DNA from: Malania oleifera
Lineage: Eukaryota; Streptophyta; Magnoliopsida; Santalales; Ximeniaceae
Assembly (NCBI RefSeq): GCF_029873635.1
Contig: NC_080423.1
Span: 98,204,397-98,268,396, forward strand
Direction of reading: 5' to 3'
Length of the DNA: 64,000 nt
In this document: positions 61,837 to 64,000 of the stretch, piece after piece
Layout: every line of letters starts with the position of its first letter
How positions within the stretch are numbered: the stretch's first letter is position 1
Notes under the pieces: model-generated
Databases searched by the model: none
Told to the model about the DNA's origin: nothing
The model's input: only the letters and a program-made list of their open reading frames with translations
Position numbers and translations under genes: made by a program

Positions 61837-63484
61837 TGTAACGCCCTGACTCGCCACGTGAGGCCCGGGGTGCTACTTTAGTAACCTCTGTGTTCCTGAT
61901 ACCATATTCATTATATAAAAGCAGTGAAAATAAATGATACATCTTCATAATACATTACCAGAGTTCTAAACTGCTAACATACATAGAAGTCTCCCAATAT
62001 CCATATTACATCCTAATCAAAAGAAAGAAAACTAACTCGGTCCATACAACCATATTTCATATCCTGGGACTTCAAACATAACTTAAATACATTAGAGTTC
62101 TTACAGACACTCACAAACAGAAACTAGCTATCACCCCGCGCCGAAGCTTGTTAAGTTCGATCTCGAGATGGTCCTGAAAAATGATTTCTATATTGGGGTG
62201 AGACACTTCTCAATAAGGTAGATTAAGTTAATATCAATGTGTGGCTAATATGAGTTTTTGTGTATATAGAAAACATCCCATTCTCCATTTAACCGAAAAT
62301 AGCATTTTGCAAAATAACACTCACACTTATACCTCTAAAAATATGCATTTGCTTTCACAGTATAAACTAGTTCAAAAAATAAATATCATTTACATAAATT
62401 AACATATATGCGTAAAATACATTCCCTGGGACTAAATGACATGCTTAACCCCCATGACGACTTGTGTGGCCCAAAGGCTGGACTTAGCCCTAGGGAATCA
62501 ACCCAGACAAATTCAAAGTAACCATCTGCAAGTACGTCTGCAGACATCCACAACCCAGTTGCAGGTCCAATTGCCTTACCACTTTCTGGTCCGGACCCCA
62601 GGGAAGGTACAACAACTCTACGCAGGTCAATCGGCTGAAACTGCCCTACACTTCCACTATAGTGTGGGCGCACATGGCCAAATAATTCCCTAGCAATGGT
62701 ACCATGCTCACAATACAACTAGTCCTCAGGGTTCTTATACCATATCATGCAATTTGAATATAATCCAACAAGCAACCAAGAAAATATAGCATATTTAGTT
62801 CACGAGATAAAACTAAGATTTCCACCGTTCATTTCATTCAAAATACCATACGCTATACCATAGCTTATAAAACCCCACTTTGAACGGTTGGTTTTCAAAA
62901 GAACCTTTGAAATCATAAGTAGACATACATATAAAGCAGTTTAATCAGTTCAAATTCAATAAAAACTTGACTTAACTTAATCCCCTTACCTATTCTTGAA
63001 AAAAATAGACCAATAACGTTCCGAGAATGAAAACCATAGCTTTTTCGATACCACTGCCGAAAACGAACCGAAAAACTGAAAGAGGAGGGAGAGATGATCG
63101 AAGACCGATGACGGGCTCCGGGTGAGCCCACGGGAGAGAAAGAGAGCCACGAGAGAGCGAGAGTAGAGAAAGAGAGTCCAAAAACCCTAAGAAAGAGAGA
63201 GAGAGAGTAAATTTTTAAGTTATGAAAATATGTGTTGCTTAGCCCTTAAGTAAGTAGGCCCCCAGGAAAACCATTGACGATTTTTCCTACACAAACAAAA
63301 TTGTCGACGGTTTGGCAGTTGACCATCTGAAGTTGATTGAAACCTTCGACGGCTTTTCCCAAGCTCTATAAAACCATCAACGGTTTGGGTCCTGCCAAAC
63401 CAATTTCTTTCTTTTTCCTTTCTCTTCCTTTATTTCTATCTTTCAAATTTATTTTCTTTTATTTTTTAGGTTCAGGTTCCTACA
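61837..63484 (-). repeat. 5' LTR of element D
   Basis: 1648 bp, uninterrupted. Partner of the three-piece 3' LTR (24592-24892, 26652-27688, 51912-52661). It lacks the segment 27271-27669 of the 3' LTR. The region 62386-62718 keeps an open frame that is also largely open in the partner (26818-27267). It ends TTCCTACA, followed by the TAGAG duplication. Confidence 0.9.
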
Positions 63485-63591
63485 TAGAGGGGTTATGGGT
63501 GACTCGCCATTATGCTTACGGAGATTACAGGTGACTCTCCATTATGATTAAAGAGGTTATGGTTGACTCGCCATTATGCTTAGGGGAGTTA
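63485..63591. repeat. 32-bp tandem repeat flanking element D
   Basis: Units of 32 bp start CATTATGCTTACGG, CATTATGATTAAAG and CATTATGCTTAGGG, with a TGACTCGC-type end. The first unit is split by D: its beginning lies at about 24578-24591 and its remainder at 63490 onward. Confidence 0.85.
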
Positions 63592-64000
63592 TGTAATAAC
63601 CCGAACCCAAAAAATAAAATAAAAATAAATAAAAGGAAAAAAGGGAAATAAATAAAGAGAGAGAAAAGAAATTTAAAAAGGGCATCAAGCAGGGACTCGT
63701 CGACAAACTTGTTTTCCTCGTCGACGAACGTCCTTCTTAGTCTTGTCGAAGAATACACGTGTCTCATCGAAGAGGAACTACTGAGTGCATGGAAAATTCA
63801 GGTTTTTAAACGCTTCGTTGACAAACATGATGACCTCGTCGACGAATGTTCTTCTTGGCTTCGTCGACGAACCTTTTAGACTCGTCGATGAAGGTCAGAT
63901 TATAAAGTGATCCTGGATCATTTCTTCCATAAAATTTGTCTCTCCTCTCGCTCTCGCTCTCGCTCTCTCTCTCTCTAGGGTTCTGCCCTACCACCTTTTT
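63592..64000 (+). mobile_element. Second E-family LTR (E2), cut by the window end
   Basis: It begins TGTAATAACCCGAACCC, like E at 27689. It continues with a palindrome field (TTCGTCGACGAA at 63860-63871 and variants), a TATAAAG at 63901, and a CT-rich leader ending TCTCTAGGGTT, as in E. Orientation is plus. Only the first 409 bp are visible, so solo LTR or full element is undecided. Confidence 0.82.
63690..63910 (+). promoter_or_regulatory. U3 core promoter of LTR E2 with palindrome cluster
   Basis: At least seven GTCGAC-type palindromes or variants, including CTCGTCGACAAAC, CTCGTCGACGAACG, CTCGTCGACGAAT, the perfect TTCGTCGACGAA and CTCGTCGATGAAG, occur before TATAAAG at 63901. Confidence 0.5.

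Larger units (their letters stand above)
24592..63484 (-). mobile_element. Element D: outer Ty3/gypsy (Tekay-like) retrotransposon, 38.9 kb with insertions
   Basis: On the plus strand it begins TGTAATGCCC (24592) and ends GGTTCCTACA (63484), flanked by identical 5-bp duplications TAGAG (24587-24591 and 63485-63489). Joining the two flanks restores a 32-bp tandem repeat, which independently supports the ends. Gag, protease, RT, RNase H and integrase remnants read leftward from the 5' LTR (61837-63484). The integrase ends in a chromodomain-like tail, which assigns D to chromoviruses. Insertions A, E (with B, C and F), G and H split it. Without them it would be about 11 kb, a normal Tekay size. 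No frame is intact. Confidence 0.85.

Noticed and set aside
24592-63484. A non-transposon novel system such as a biosynthetic cluster or defence locus
   Set aside because: All coding signals in this interval are gag, protease, RT, RNase H or integrase remnants; no other domain was found.

Overview
The window is nuclear DNA of a flowering plant, most likely a eudicot with a repeat-rich genome. The evidence is AT-rich intergenic DNA, GT-AG introns, a plant-type CCCH zinc-finger gene, a chloroplast-targeted pfkB kinase gene, Au-like SINEs, L1-type LINEs and chromodomain Ty3/gypsy LTR retrotransposons of the Tekay/Del type. I saw no tRNA or rRNA genes and no CRISPR array.

Left part (1-24.5 kb), genes. 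A LINE 3' end (1-270) lies beside the last exon of an unrecognised plus-strand gene (434-524). The large first coding exon of a three-finger CCCH protein is on the minus strand (5593-6397); its downstream exon was not found. An apparently intact pfkB-family kinase gene on the minus strand (11934-23173) has five exons and encodes 454 residues. Its introns hold a foldback/TIR element, a MITE, a copia-like LTR remnant that stops about 8 nt from a splice donor, and a 5'-truncated LINE whose tail carries a SINE.

Right part (24.6-63.5 kb), a nested stack of retrotransposons that I resolved from LTR ends and 5-bp target-site duplications (TSDs). Outer element D (Tekay-like, minus strand, 24592-63484, TSD TAGAG) sits inside a 32-bp tandem repeat. 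Its 3' LTR is split by solo LTR A (24893-26651, TSD ACCCC) and by solo LTR E (27689-51911). E is split by full element B (27766-49984). B is split by LTR-type insertion F (31156-33471) and by full element C (34084-44368, TSD TTTAA). D's internal region is split by two inverted solo LTRs of one family, G (53323-55282, TSD CCTAG) and H (56500-58480). A second E-family LTR begins at 63592 and leaves the window. The deepest chain is D > E > B > C. All gag-pol regions are broken by stops, frameshifts, insertions or deletions.

Most interesting signals: a PBS-like motif (TGGTATCAGAG) about 50-70 nt inside the 3' edge of the LTRs of several families; clusters of the palindrome TTCGTCGACGAA next to the TATA box of several LTR families; tandem arrays inside LTRs (7 x 36 bp and 7 x 25 bp); and an LTR pair whose difference is explained by one 399-bp microhomology deletion. 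All boundaries were read by eye; no alignment or database search was run.
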